DNA of 64,000 nucleotides, from positions 1 through 64,000 of the forward strand of contig CACRSC010000078.1 in NCBI GenBank assembly GCA_902651635.1, read 5' to 3'. Below are positions 11,445-22,213 of this stretch, piece by piece (position 1 is the first letter of the stretch; the number at the start of each line of letters is the position of its first letter). A model generated the notes under the pieces. The model was not told where the DNA came from. It did no database searches and worked only from the letters and a program-made list of their open reading frames with translations. The DNA is from Mastigamoeba balamuthi. Lineage: Eukaryota > Evosea > Mastigamoebida > Mastigamoebidae. The position numbers were made by a program, and so were the translations under genes.

Positions 11445-12857
11445 TGGCAATGCCGGGGGCCCGCCTGGCTGGGCAGACAACACTTTGTGAGCTGTGCTCT
11501 GGCAACCGAAGTAAAGCTGAATTGTGTGGTGTTGGCCAACACGATATTCTCGGTACGGATTTCAACACGTCAAACATCCTTTCGCAAACGAAACAACGTG
11601 GCGGCTGAGAAGTGAACAAGACCTGGTGTAAATATTTCCTTCTTGAATTTTGACCAGGGTTCAAAAACCTGTGATGGTGGGGTCGGTCACATGACTGGCG
11701 CTGGTATGCGTTCTCGATCTTACCGAATTTTCCGATTATCTTTTTGAAAGTTGTTCTCCTTTTTTGAAGGGTTCCCCCATGCACACATAGACCCTGTTAC
11801 TCTGTGGTAGTGCTTGTCATTGTTGTATGTTTTTGATCACAACTTCAGAGTTGAAAAACTGGCTCGCTCACTACCAACAGACAATGAAAAAAATAGCTTT
11901 ATATTATAATTCGCTTTTGTAAATTGTAGTACAATCATTTCAGTCTCATTTCTTATATTTTTTCTCTTAGAGTCTCTTATTTTGCTAGCTCTGTAGAAAA
12001 CAGTATACAGAACTCGAACAACAACAGAGTATTTCACAATATTGTGCTTCCGTTTCCCTGTTTAATCGCCTCCACTGATTCTTGATTTTCCCCTTCATAA
12101 AAGCACTCGATCCTTGATTTTCTCAGTCTGAGGTTTTTGTTGCATTTGCAACTTTTCCCCTCCCCCCCTCCCCCCCCCCCATTTACCGGGTTTCCACGAA
12201 ACAGTAGAAGAAAAGAACAGTGCTTTTACCAGCCGTTAGAAATTCGAGTTATGACAGCAAGGAGCGACTGAATTACTGTCTTCCTAGCTTCTAACTCGTG
12301 CCTTCAACTCCTGAGCAACTGAGACAGATCTGGAGAAGACTGGCCCATTGTCACCTCGATTGCAATGTCAACGGGCCAGCTATGGAAGAGGAGGTTGAGT
12401 GGTATGCACTTCCTCGGCGAGCTGTTAAATGCTCCCAGGAACTCAGGTGAGCACTATCAGCATGAGCCGTTGCAGGTGGGATGCGTGAGAGAGCGAGTAC
12501 TCAAAGACTATTGTACAGTGGCCAATGTTCAGTGGTCCGCAAAGGTGTCCAAGATCAGAAGGTGGCATAGAAGCGCAGTTGGGTGACCAAGCTTCGCTGG
12601 CGTCGTAGGGTGATCACGAGGCCAATACGAACACCCGCAGACCTGGAGCTACCGGCCAGACACACAGAATCGCCGAGGAGGAACCATTGCACGGCGAAGG
12701 ACGTCGAAGACGTTTTGCTCAGCCGGAAGGGTGCAGAGAGCCGTACGGGCATTCGAATCTGCTGCCCAGAGGACTGGAGAGAGACACCCTGGCTAGTGGA
12801 GGAGGCAGAGAGTACCATTGCATCGCCTGTGTGCCATTCATTCGTGCGTCGGTCTGC
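11445..12857. other. Intergenic, AT-rich, no gene seen
   Basis: This lies between the 5' end of the capping/ligase gene and the 3' end of NAXD. It is AT-rich from 11620 to 12150, with a C-rich homopolymer tract at about 12163-12180. The 12583-12857 part is open on the plus strand only as the antisense of GC-rich DNA. An unannotated 5' exon of the gene at 7240-11444 could lie just above 11444. Confidence 0.4.
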
Positions 12858-13992
12858 TCAGAGGCCCGGGAAGACGTCCTCGAAGCTGCGGCCCACCTCC
12901 TCGATCATGTCCGTAGTCAGCGTCGCCCGCCTCTCCCGCGCGAACGCCCTCTCGGCACAGCGCTTGGTCAGGGCAGCCGCGGCCGTGGCGGCCACGAGGC
13001 CCCTGTGGCCCGCCAGCGGGTGCGCGGGGTTGGCAGCGGCCCACGCCGACGCCCACACGAGGAAGGCGCCGCACGCCCCCGCCAGGATGTCGCCCTGGCC
13101 CCCGCACCTGCGCGGGCTGCCGGCGCGCGTGCACTGCGTGCTGGTGGCGCCGTCGGAGATGGTGTCGACGTGGCCCTTGCGCAGCACGGCGACGCCGCCC
13201 AGGGCCCGCGAGAGGTCCGCGGCCGAGGCCGTCGCGGGGTCCAGCGTGCAGGCGACGCAGAGGCGCGTGTACTCGACGGCGTTGGGCGTGACGACGGCGT
13301 TGGCCATGCCCCGGACCACCTCGGGCTTCTGCGAGGCCAGCCACAGGCCGTCCTGCAATGGGGAGCCCAGAAATCAATTGAATGACGTGGCGAGGAGAAA
13401 ATCGCGAGAGACCGCACCCCGTCGAGGACGACAGGGCTGCCACGAGCACGGAGCTCCGCGAGGATCCGCTCGATGCCCTCGAGGACGACGGGATCGCGTC
13501 CGAGCCCGGGCCCTGTTTTCCCCGAGGGGGCGAGATTCTATGAGATTCTCCTGGCAACGTCACAGATATTCACCGATGACGTGACAGTTGACTGCGTCGG
13601 CCCACTTGAGGACAGCGTGCGCTGTGCTCTCGGGGGCGTCGCGCACGCCGTCGCCACCGCCGTAGAGCGCCGGGTGCACCATCAGCTCCGGGCTGTACGA
13701 CTTGATGGCGACGGCGGCCGACGGCGCGCAGAACACGTGGCACTGGTCGGCGCCCTGCAGGCGAGGAGATTCGCGGGGATTTGTTGGAATCCAGAAATAT
13801 CTTCCGATATCCAGAAAGATCTACCGCGCGGATCGTGGACATGGCTGCGAAGTACGGAGCGCCCGTGTACTCGAACGAGCCACCGACGACGGCGATCTTG
13901 CCGAACTGGCCCTTGTGTGCCGCGTCGGAGAACCTCGGCACGGAGGCGGCCGCAGCAGCGAGCACCTCGCGTTCGTCCACCTGCGTAGCCAT
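12858..13992 (-). CDS. NAXD: ATP-dependent (S)-NAD(P)H-hydrate dehydratase
   Basis: Four exons close in phase: 13992-13825, 13754-13574, 13512-13418 and 13352-12858, giving 312 residues (introns 70, 60 and 65 nt). The enzyme repairs hydrated NADH/NADPH (NADHX/NADPHX) using ATP and belongs to the ribokinase-like CARKD family. Visible features are [20 protein letters not shown] near the N-terminus, IGPGLGRDP (made by splicing), VVLDGDGLWL (also made by splicing), [19 protein letters not shown] and GGQGDILAG, the ATP/active-site Asp block. The length matches the family. No targeting peptide is obvious, so it is probably cytosolic. It is a housekeeping gene, apparently unlinked in function to its neighbours. 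Confidence 0.93.
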
Positions 13993-14364
13993 CGACCCAG
14001 CGGGATAAGATCTGGAGGGAGAAATCTAGATTCTTGGGCCGGCGGTGTGTCTCTTGTCCCGGCCTCTGGTTCTCGCAGTTCACAGTGTGCTTGGCACAGG
14101 AGGTACAGGAGCATCAGTATATGTAATGGCAGGGCACGTCTTTGAAGACTCGGTGGGGGGGGGGAGGATGGTACACATAGATGCTACTTGCAGAACTCGT
14201 TGTTTGTTTTCCAGAGTATCCTACTGTGTTTCCTGCCCCTCAAGCAGCATGTTGTTGCCAGTGATCACGTTTCAGAACTCCAACCTGGCCAGAACTTGCT
14301 GATCGCCTTATTCTTCTGGCGTCTCAGAATTGAGTTTAAGAACATGTAATAAAAAAGAGTGTTT
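13993..14364. other. Intergenic between NAXD and the left duplication arm
   Basis: No gene is seen. It holds the divergent upstream region of NAXD and a short G run near 14153-14163. Similarity to the right arm begins at about 14365. Confidence 0.4.
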
Positions 14365-14689
14365 GTTGGCTAACAAGTCTCTGGACTCAAAATAAAGGAA
14401 AAGACCGCGAATACCACAGAAACAGTAACAGTGGATTGGAACATGATCCGTGTAAATTGAATCCTGGCGGGGTTTCACAGAACGAAGCCGCGACGTCCCG
14501 GGGGCAGGCAACAGGCTCCCATGCACAAGGGCTGCATTACACAACGTGTGCGCACGCATCCACAACACCTTTCCCCTTGGACGCAGTCGTTGGGAAAACA
14601 ATGTGGATCAACGACCGCGAGATGTGTTTCTGCCCTTGGGCGAGGCTGCAGGAACCCGCAGGACAGGCGAGAGACCTCGCGCTCCCGCC

Positions 14690-15075
14690 TCCACACCCTC
14701 TCCCGAAAATGGGGGCAACAACAACTGGGGACCCGCGTGGCCCTCAGCGCCTCTCAGGCCGAGTCGATCCGCGAGTTCGGCATCGCCCCCTCGTACACAG
14801 ACCCGTTCCCCTCGATCTCCGACGTGGCCAGCGGGAAGTCAGCGGCCTGAGCAGGTCCAGGTCCCACAAACTGGGGTGAGCGGAGTCCACGTTGAGTACT
14901 CCATGATGTCGCAGTGCCGCCCCCTGGCAGCGATGCCGCAGGCGCAGTTGAGCAGCCCCACGTACTTGTCCCGCTCAGAGAACAGTGCATTCCCCTCAGG
15001 GTCTGCCGCAACCATGAGCATGCTGTTGAAGGAGATCTGCTGAGCGTATGCACTCAGAGTTTGACGCAGGCCCAT
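14690..15075 (-). pseudogene. Family 2 truncated copy with internal inversion (left arm)
   Basis: The minus strand reads AQQISFNSMLMVAADPEG and KYVGLLNCACGIAARGRHCD, closely matching residues of the intact family-2 protein at 30824-32213. The homologous intron follows (GTTTGTGGG...), but its acceptor reads GGAG instead of GCAG. After about 40 bp of exon 2 the sequence switches: 14729-14782 matches the 3' end of the intact gene in the opposite orientation. Exon 1's N-terminal part and most of exons 2-3 are missing. The same inverted junction occurs at 28420-28500, so it predates the arm duplication. Confidence 0.75.
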
Positions 15076-15084
15076 AGTCCAGTC

Positions 15085-15534
15085 AACACGCTTTCGTCAG
15101 TTCTCACTGCCCAGCGTGCACTCTGCGTTGAGGTCCGCTGGACTGCCACCAAGCGAGCCAACGAGGCATGCCCAGGGGAGGGAACCCATGTCCGCAAGCG
15201 CAAGCGAAGAGCAGCAGGCCATGATGTCCGAAGGCTGAGTCCGCGTGCCCCCAGAGCTCTCGCGCCTGACCGTGGGCTTCTTCCTCGTGCGACGGGCTGG
15301 CCCCCCACTGCGCTAGCCCCTCGCGGGAGACCCCTCAGCCCCCAGGGCTGTGCGCATTTCGGCGACCACGACGGCATGCTGGCGCACCTCCTGAGCACCC
15401 TGGTCCACTGCAACGTGTACTGGCCCCTGTGCGCATCGCCCGCAGTCTTCAAGGTCCTGCGCCAGCCCATGGGGCACCGCATCCGTGTGTTTCACACTGG
15501 TGGGGAGCGCCTCATCAAGAGCTGCGCCGAGTGA
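15085..15534 (+). pseudogene. Family 3 copy (left arm)
   Basis: The plus strand carries a gene facing family 1. The last part is open and reads GMLAHLLSTLVHCNVYWPL and HRIRVFHTGGERLIKSCAE before the stop at 15532-15534. Upstream, the part matching the right-arm sequence PPELSRLAVGFFLV lies in another frame and runs into a stop, so at least one frame break separates the halves. Comparison with the copy near 30045-30465 shows the same C-terminal block. I do not recognise the family. It is probably a broken member of a lineage-specific gene. Confidence 0.5.
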
Positions 15535-15559
15535 CCGTGCGAGTGGGAGCACTTGCGTG

Positions 15560-15705
15560 GATAGTGTGTGTAGTTTATTGTGTCGTGTCGTTGCTGTGTT
15601 GTGGCGTAGCTTTGTTGTGGCTGGTGTGTGGCGTTACTGTGTGGTGGAGTTACTGTGTGGTGGCGTTTGTTGTGTGTTTGATGTGTTTGATACTACTATT
15701 ACACT
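15560..15705. repeat. Minisatellite downstream of family-1 copy A
   Basis: Imperfect short repeats of a GTGTGGTGGCGTTACT-like unit fill this gap between the 3' ends of family 3 and family 1. The complementary repeat occurs at the same relative place in the other cassettes (27705-27825, 29815-30010) and downstream of copy D (47465-47560). Confidence 0.7.
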
Positions 15706-15849
15706 CGGAGAGGGGCCTCATGGTCGTCTGCGAGTACTCGGCTGCCAAGCTCGTCGGTGACACAGCGACACGCCCGCGGCCTGGGGAGGCAGCAGCATGG
15801 ACTCGCAAGAGTACAGGAAGCCTGGGGAGACACCCCCTGTGGGGGACCC

Positions 15850-16788
15850 CTCAGGCAACAGCGCTCAATTGCTCAGCCCCGCGACAGACCTCCCCTGCCG
15901 CAATGGCGCGTCGCCTGCTGACTTGCCTGACATCCTCGTGGCTCGCTGACATGCCGCGGTGCTCCTGCTCCCACTGCTGCACCGCATCGTTGCGGCTGCC
16001 CTGCAGAGAGGACGATGCAGTGAGCATCGAGTGGCCACACACGGAGGGGGAGACCGGGGAGCAGCTTACCTCACTCCCACACCTTGTAGAGGTAGTACCC
16101 ACTGAAGAACGTCACCGTCGCAATCGTGGCCACGTGCGAGGCTGTCTGCCGGCTCATCCCCGCACGCGACAGCACAGCAGCCACCACGAGCGACGCCTTC
16201 TCGCAGACGCTCTTTCGGAGCCATTTCCGTCGGGCATTCAGAGTTTTGAATTGGTGTCTATTTTTGCCCACCTGACTTCCCGCCGGTTTTTGAATTGATT
16301 CAGCCCCCTCGCCCCTCCCTTCCTCCGTCCTCCCCTCTTGCACCCCGGAGAGTGAGGGGGGGGCTTCGCACAAAGGAGTCGAACTCGATGGTGGCCAGCT
16401 GGCCGTTGGAGAGGCTGAGGTCGCCCGACAGGTGGATGAGCTCACCGACGTCGGCGGCATCGGCGGGCAGGAGCAGTCTGGCGGGCACGTTCACCCCCTG
16501 CTTCTCCGCCTCGGCCTGCGCCAGCACCGCCAGGTCGTGCGGTGTCGTGCTGGCCGGCACGTTCACGACCAGCCTGCCGCCGCTGCACTCGGCGCACCCG
16601 ATGGCCAACGCGTGCATCTCCTCGGCCGGGACCTCAGCGCCCGTCGCCGACGGGGACCTCGACGCCGCGACGACGACGACGACGAGCAAGATGCACAGGT
16701 ACAGCGCGATCTGCAGCAGCACGCGCACGACGAACAACAGGACACGGAGGAACCGAGGAACACGGGAGACAACGCTGGTGAACGACAT
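15850..16788 (-). CDS. Family 1 copy A: small two-TM protein with CxxCxGG motif
   Basis: Exon 1 (16788-16372) starts MSFTSVVSRVPRFLR, has a transmembrane segment (about residues 12-35), then an ectodomain-like part with CAECSGGRLVVNVPASTTP and DLAVLAQAEAEKQGV. It ends at GTGCGA, a donor conserved in all copies. A second block, 16226-16071, encodes KWLRKSVCEKASLVV and GMSRQTASHVAT plus a second hydrophobic segment, ending VWE-stop. A third conserved block (about 15980-15875) follows a GTAAGC...CTGCAG intron. The acceptor before block 2, CAG in copies C and D, is CGG here, so splicing of blocks 1 and 2 may be lost. The family is unknown; a small membrane protein is inferred from hydrophobicity alone. 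Confidence 0.6.
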
Positions 16789-17184
16789 CGGTGAGGTTGG
16801 GCGATCGCTTGGCTTGGCACACGAATGAAAAGAAAAAGCCCACGCAACGCCCAACAGCTCAGATACAGCGAATCCACGTTCCCTCGCACGGCAAGTCCTG
16901 GTGGAACATTCCATCTGAATCCGTGCATCCAACAATAGCCCCGAGCGCCTATCGGATCTGGAATAGTTGTCGCTCTTTCCCGCAAGCGACTGGGAAAACC
17001 CGAGAATGCCGGGTCGGGTCTCACAGAACGCAGCCGCGACGCCGCCGGGACTGCCGGCACTCGCGAGGCCTCGCGCTCGCAAGGGCCGCATCGCGCACAG
17101 CGCGCGCACGCAGTCGCAGCACATGACCGCTTGTTGGAGGCGAAGCACACGAGTAAGCACGTCTCTTCTTTTGGAGGCGAAGCT

Positions 17185-17305
17185 CATCGACCGCGAGATG
17201 GGTGGATATGTGTTCAGCCCTCGGGCGAGGCTGCAGACACCCGCAGGACAGGCGAGAGACCTCGGGCTCCCGGCCTCCGCACCCTCTCCCGACACAGTGC
17301 GGTGG
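17185..17305 (-). repeat. Conserved spacer block upstream of family-1 copy A
   Basis: About 110 bp containing GCAGGACAGGCGAGAGACCTC and CACCCTCTCCCGA. It also occurs at 14608-14715, 26128-26245 and 28525-28625. In each case it lies a few hundred bp upstream of a family-1 start, or where that start should be at the arm boundary. It could be promoter DNA or the 3' end of the neighbouring gene; the one at 26128 follows an AATAAA at 26106. Confidence 0.7.
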
Positions 17306-17349
17306 CAACCGAAGGAGCACTTTATTGCCCGAGTGCGTTGCGAGTGCGG

Positions 17350-17877
17350 CACCTCAGGGACGGTGTGTTGTTGTTGTGCCTCTTGCGCGGATCATCTCCC
17401 GCGCACTGTCCGTCTCCTTCAACAGCGCCGTCCACACAACGTGTGTCCAGCTCTGCGTCCTGCGGGATCGCGATCGCGGGGGCCGGCAGCAGCTCCCAGC
17501 GCCACGTCTTCCTCCGGGAACGCGAGAGGCCGCCGTGAGCTTAGGTGAGTTTGTTGTGCGGCGATGTCGCGGGGTTCGCACAAGATCGGAGCCCACGAGG
17601 TACCCCACGAGCCTCCCGGGGGTGCTTTGCGCAAGGCCCACTGCCAGGGCGCTGGCGAGGCTCTGCGGTGTGACGCCGGCGGGGAGGCCGAGCGAGAAAG
17701 TGCCTCAGGGACAGGCCACGCACTCGATCTCCACTGTCCCGACCTCCGCCTCAAGCCTCGCCCGGCGACGGCGACACGACGAGGGCGATCGCGATGAGCA
17801 ACACCGCCGCGAGGGTGGAAGCCAGCAGCACGCGCTTGAGTCGCGCAGAGGCAGGCGACGCTCGTCACAAACCCCAT
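17350..17877 (-). pseudogene. Family 1b copy (left arm), frameshifted
   Basis: The minus strand starts MGFVTSVACLCAT and corresponds to the intact gene at 25548-26078. Relative to that copy two bases are missing in the GCGACTC(TC)AAGCGCG segment, so the frame is lost within the first 15 codons, before the transmembrane segment. The rest of the DNA, including the CCTGTCC cysteine-motif region and the GTGCGA-like donor, is still recognisable. I call it a pseudogene produced after the inverted duplication. Confidence 0.65.
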
Positions 17878-18099
17878 TTCTCTCATTAACTTAAATTCTT
17901 TTGCCTCGTGCAGATTCGAGCATCTGCCAACACAAAGTCAAAGTCCCACCGCTACTCCCGCTTGACCGGGTTGCCTCCACCCACGGAGCGTCGACGACCG
18001 CATTTCATTTCCCCCGGAGAGTCTATCAACACCAGCGGTGCTTGGACCACAAGAAGGAAACCTCTGTGGCAGCAGGGCCAGACATCCAGGCACACTGGG

Positions 18100-18497
18100 G
18101 ATGCGAGGGGGATGGCCAGCGAGGGGCAGACGTGGGGCCCCGCGGCGGACTCACTGCTGGGTGTGCTGCGGGGGGTGGGGGGCGGGCCGGCCCTGCCGAG
18201 CTCCTGGGAGCGGGTGTAGGCAGCCCAGACGGCGTCGGAGACGACGGTCCTGAGGCCCCCGCGCTCCATCTCGTAGAGGGCGGCGGCGGTGGTGCCGGCG
18301 GGGCTGGTGACCTGGTTGCGGAGGGCGGCCACGTGGGTGTCCCTGCCGCAGGGCCATGGCGTACTCNTCTCGGGCGCCCCGGCCCCCGCCCGCAGCCGCG
18401 CCAGCGTCACCCCCGCGCAGATGCTGAACAGCAGCGCCTCGGGGCTCAGCCGCGCCGCCCGCAGCGCCCCGAACACCGCCTCCACGTTCTGCGGCTA
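18100..18497 (-). pseudogene. Truncated P5CR copy at the arm end
   Basis: The minus strand repeats the P5CR segment VEAVFGALRAARLSPEALLF to the C-terminus, but lacks the N-terminal Rossmann half and also an internal stretch. At the single N (18367) the sequence jumps from ...RAGAGAPE to the [18 protein letters not shown] region, skipping about 100 codons present at 24750-25070. The internal loss sits exactly on an assembly join, so it may be artificial. The 5' truncation coincides with the duplication boundary and looks real. The intact gene is at 24274-25275. Confidence 0.8.
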
Positions 18498-18726
18498 ACA
18501 GCAACTGCGAAGCGAAGGACAGCCTAGATGCTCGCTCGTGGAGCACAAACGACTCCATCTGGCCTTCAGTGCGGTTTTGCCACGGCCTGAAGAGAATCTT
18601 GCGTCAACGAGTCACGCGTTGGGTCCGCAACGTAACGCGTGCGTGGAAAAGATAGCGGAATCTCCGGGGGGCGGAAGAAGATAGAGAGATCTGCGCAGAA
18701 TATCACCGCCGCCGCTCTGTGCAGAG

Positions 18727-21700
18727 ATGGAAGCGGAAGGAGCCGCACCCGCAGCAGCAGCAGCAGCAGCAGCGCCCCCGGAGCCCCAGCAGCCCCAGCA
18801 GCCCGCCCCGGAGGCGGCCGCGGAGCCCGCGAGCGCCCCGGGGGCGCGGGGGACGGGGGAGACGGTGCGGGAGAAGCGGCTGCGGTACCTGCAGGCCAGC
18901 GTGCTGGTCGAGGACGCCATCGCCTTCAGGCCCGTCACCCACGAGCTCACCAGCGAGGCCGCCCTCAGGGTCTACCGCTTCTTCTGGAAGAAGAACGTCC
19001 AGCGCCTCCTCAACGTCCTCGTCCTCGCCCTCCTCGTGCGTCGCTGGGCTTGGGACCGCAGGGCGCCTTTTGGCGTCCCAACGGGCGGAGAGATCTGTAT
19101 CTTGGAGATCTGCCAAGGAAAACACGGGATGGAGGGATGCACCGAGCCACGGGAGCGACGCGGCAAGGGCGCGGGATCCTCTCCCGGAGGAGGAGCGCCT
19201 CGCACGAGTGTTCCGTGGCTCTGGGTGGCGAAGAGAAGGCCTTTCCCCCAGTTTTCCCCAGCAGATCAGATATTTTCTGGATTCCACTGGCACTGACAAG
19301 GGCGGCGAGTATCTCACACGTCACTCTTGATCAGATCATACCGGTGTTCGAGAAGCCCGCGTTTGTGGTGCAGGCGGACGAGGACGACAGCGACAGCGCG
19401 GGCACTAGCCTGCTGGCGCCGTGGCCGTCGACGGAGCTGGTGGAGCTGGCGATCCTGCTGGTGGTGGCCCTGGCCGACATCGCGCCGCGCTGGAAGTACT
19501 CGCTGCCGGGCACGTGGCGCAACAGGGGCGAGGCCTGGTTCCTGGCCTACAACGCCGTCGTGGCGCTGAGCGTCGTCGACGTGCTGGTGCGGCTGGGCGT
19601 CTACGGCGAGCACCCGCAGAGCGGGTACTTCCGCTTCAGCAGGCCGCTGCGCGTCTACCTCATCGTCTTCCGCGTCGAGAGCGTCCGCGTCACCCTCCGC
19701 TCCATCGTCGCCACCTTCTTCCACGTCTCGCACCTCTTCGCCCTCTTCTTCACCCTCATCGCCGTCTTCGCCGCCACCGGCGTCCTCCTCTTCGACGGCA
19801 CCCCTGTGCGCCCCTCTGCCGCTGCCTCTGCCGCCTCTGCTGCCTCTGCTGCCTCTGCTGCCTCTGCCGCTCCCGCATGGCCTCACTGCCATCCGGCCGT
19901 GCAGGAGCAAAAGACGACGTTCCCCGACACGCTCGAGGGCATATACCAGCTGCTGATCCTGACGACGACGGTCAACCACCCGGACGTCTACATCCCCGCC
20001 TACAACTACAACTGGCTGTCGTACCTGTGCGTCGCCCGCTGCGCTCTCCCCTACTCCCCCCTCTCTGCTCTGCTCACCCAGCTGCGGCCAGCTTCTTCAT
20101 GCTCTACACGGTGGTGACGCAGCTGTTCTTCCTGAACCTGATACTGAGCGTCATCGTGAGCTCGTGGCGCGACCTGCTCAAGAGCCACGTGGCCGCGAGG
20201 GTCGTCCTGCGGCGCGAGACGCTGCGGGCGGCGTTCAGCGTGCTCTCGCGGGGCGCCGAGACGATGGACCGCGAGGAGTTCCTGGGCATGGCGAGGGTCT
20301 ACCGCCCGGGCTGGCCCGAGGGCCGCGCGCTGTTCTACTGGAACAGTGTCGACAAGGACAGGGCGGGCAGCGTCACGTACGAGCAGTTCACGTACATCAT
20401 CGAGGCGCTCGAGATCACCGTCGCCAAGGTCGAGGGCATCTGGCGCCTCGTGCCCTCGCGCGTCTCCAAGCGCCTGCGCAGGCTCACGAGGTCGGCGGTG
20501 TTCAACCACGCCGTCGACTTTGTCATTGTCGTCGTCTCGGTCTGGCCCATCGTCGAGGTCGAGCTGCGCCACGCGGGCATCGAGACGATGACCGAGCGCC
20601 AGGGCAACATCATCGAGTTCAGCTTCCTCGCCTTCTTCACGCTCGAGCTGCTCGTCAAGCTCGTCGCCGAGCGCAGCCTCTCGCTCTTCCTCGCGCCTCC
20701 CAAGAACAAGTTCGACTTCTGGCTCCTCGTCGCCTCGTGGGTACGTGTGCTCCTGCGTCCCTCTTTCTCCCTCTTCTCTTCACTCTTCACATTCTCTTCA
20801 CTCCTCTCACTCCTCTCTCCTCTCTTTCCTCTTTCCTCTCTCTCTTCTCTTCTCTCCTCTGTCTCTTCCTTCTCTCTAGCTCTGCAGCCAAGGATCTGGG
20901 GTTGGGCACTGACACGCGCCCACAGATCATGAGCATCATCTCGATCGCTGCGGGAGGCAGGGGAGGGCTGGTGAAGATCTCGCTGACGATCCGCATCCTG
21001 CGGGTGCTGTTCTCGATCATCGGCGGCATCAAGAAGTTCGAGTGGCTGTTCAACGCGCTCGTCGACGTGGTCCCGACGTTCGCCTCGATCATCCTGGCGC
21101 ACGTGACGTGGATGTACCTCTTCAGCGTGCTGGGCGTCGAGATCTTCGGCGACGTCGTCCGCCAGGCCCACGCCGAGGGGCGCGACAGCGGCTACGGCAC
21201 CGTGGCGGCCACGGGCTACGCGCAGCTCAACTACTGGCGCATCGGCTACGGCTCGTTCCCCGAGGCGCTCGTGGCCTCGTGGCTCATGGTCATTGTCAAT
21301 AACTGGCACGTGCTGATCGACGCCTACGTCGTGGCGACGGGCCACAAGATCTCGCGGCTCTTCTTCATCTGCTTCTGGGTCATCGACGTCATCTGCACGA
21401 TGGCCGTCCTCGTCGCCGTGCTCATCGAGATGGTCCTGCGCCACTACAACAACCGCGACACGCGCGACGACCGCGAGAAGGAGGCCGAGCAGCGCGTCGT
21501 CAGCGAGACCGAGGGCTCGGACAGCGAGGGCGTCTACTGGAGCGACGCCGCCTCGCCCAAGCGCCTCAAGTCGCCCATGGGCATCCGCGAGGCGGCCGCC
21601 GCGGCCAGCGGGCACTCGGACGAGTCGGGCCCCGAGGCGCACGGCGCCGCCGTCAAGTTCGGCGAGCTGTCGGACATCAGGAAGAAGAAGGACACGTGGA

Positions 21701-22050
21701 TCTCGCGGCGCACCAAGACGTTCACGACGATGATCGACAAGCTCGTCGTTGCCGACCTCAACGACGGCGACTTTGAGAAGAACCAGCGCAAGGAGATGCT
21801 CACGGGCCTCGACGCCGTGCTCCGCAACTACGAGAAGAAGCCGGCACCCGTAGCAGCAGCAGCGGGGGACCAGCAGCAGCAGCAGCCACAGCCAGAGGCC
21901 GAGCAGCAGCAGCAGCAGCAGCAGCCGTCGGCGGCCCCTGAAGAGGCACCGGCAGCGCCGCAGGAGGAGTCCGAGGCCCCGGCCGCACCGGCACCGGCGC
22001 CTGCGCACGCGTCGCAGCTGGACGGCGCGCCGAAGGAGCCGCAACAATGA
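18727..22050 (+). CDS. TPC: Two-pore channel (TPC-type cation channel)
   Basis: Five exons close in phase: 18727-19035, 19335-19805, 19905-20026, 20092-20740 and 20926-22050 (891 residues; introns 299, 99, 65 and 185 nt). The protein has two six-TM repeats. Pore I contains LTTTVNHPDVYIPAYNYN, and S6 is FFMLYTVVTQLFFLNLILSV. The linker holds an EF-hand-like VDKDRAGSVTYEQF. Pore II contains VIVNNWHVLIDAYV, the NNWHV hallmark of TPCs. The N-terminus is Ala/Pro-rich and the C-terminus carries Gln and Pro/Ala runs. TPCs conduct Na+ or Ca2+ across endolysosomal or vacuolar membranes; the EF-hand-like linker recalls plant TPC1. The 99-nt intron is in frame and could be retained. The 185-nt intron is a long CT tract. 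Confidence 0.93.
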
Positions 22051-22213
22051 GATAGCTCTCCTCTAGCGCTGTGATACAACAAGGGCTCTTTCTTTTTCGG
22101 TATTTCGTCATCGGTGACGCGGGATATTCCTCTTTTCGAGATATTTTTCACCCCATCCCTGCGCGGGGCACACCAGAGAGCAGCACACCGCCAGCGCGTT
22201 CAGCGGCCCCTGC

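Larger units (their letters stand above)
14365..18497 (-). repeat. Left arm of a ~4.2-kb inverted duplication
   Basis: Read on the minus strand, this segment follows 24628-28862 of the plus strand in the same order: truncated P5CR, family 1b, a conserved spacer, family 1, minisatellite, family 3 (opposite strand), rearranged family 2, spacer. One boundary lies inside P5CR at the CCGCAGAACGTGG sequence (about 18497 here, 24628 on the right). The other lies just upstream of family-1 copy C (about 14365 here, 28862 on the right). The arms differ at many positions, so this is a diverged duplication and not a mirror-image assembly error. This arm looks like the derived one, because P5CR and family 1b are damaged here and complete on the right. 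Confidence 0.85.

Noticed and set aside
12155-12185. C-rich tract as telomeric or G-quadruplex array
   Set aside because: It is a short homopolymer interrupted by T, with no hexamer-like period.
12583-13584. Plus-strand frame of 333 codons opposite NAXD
   Set aside because: It is antisense to NAXD exons and introns, with low-complexity Arg/Ala sequence and no motif.
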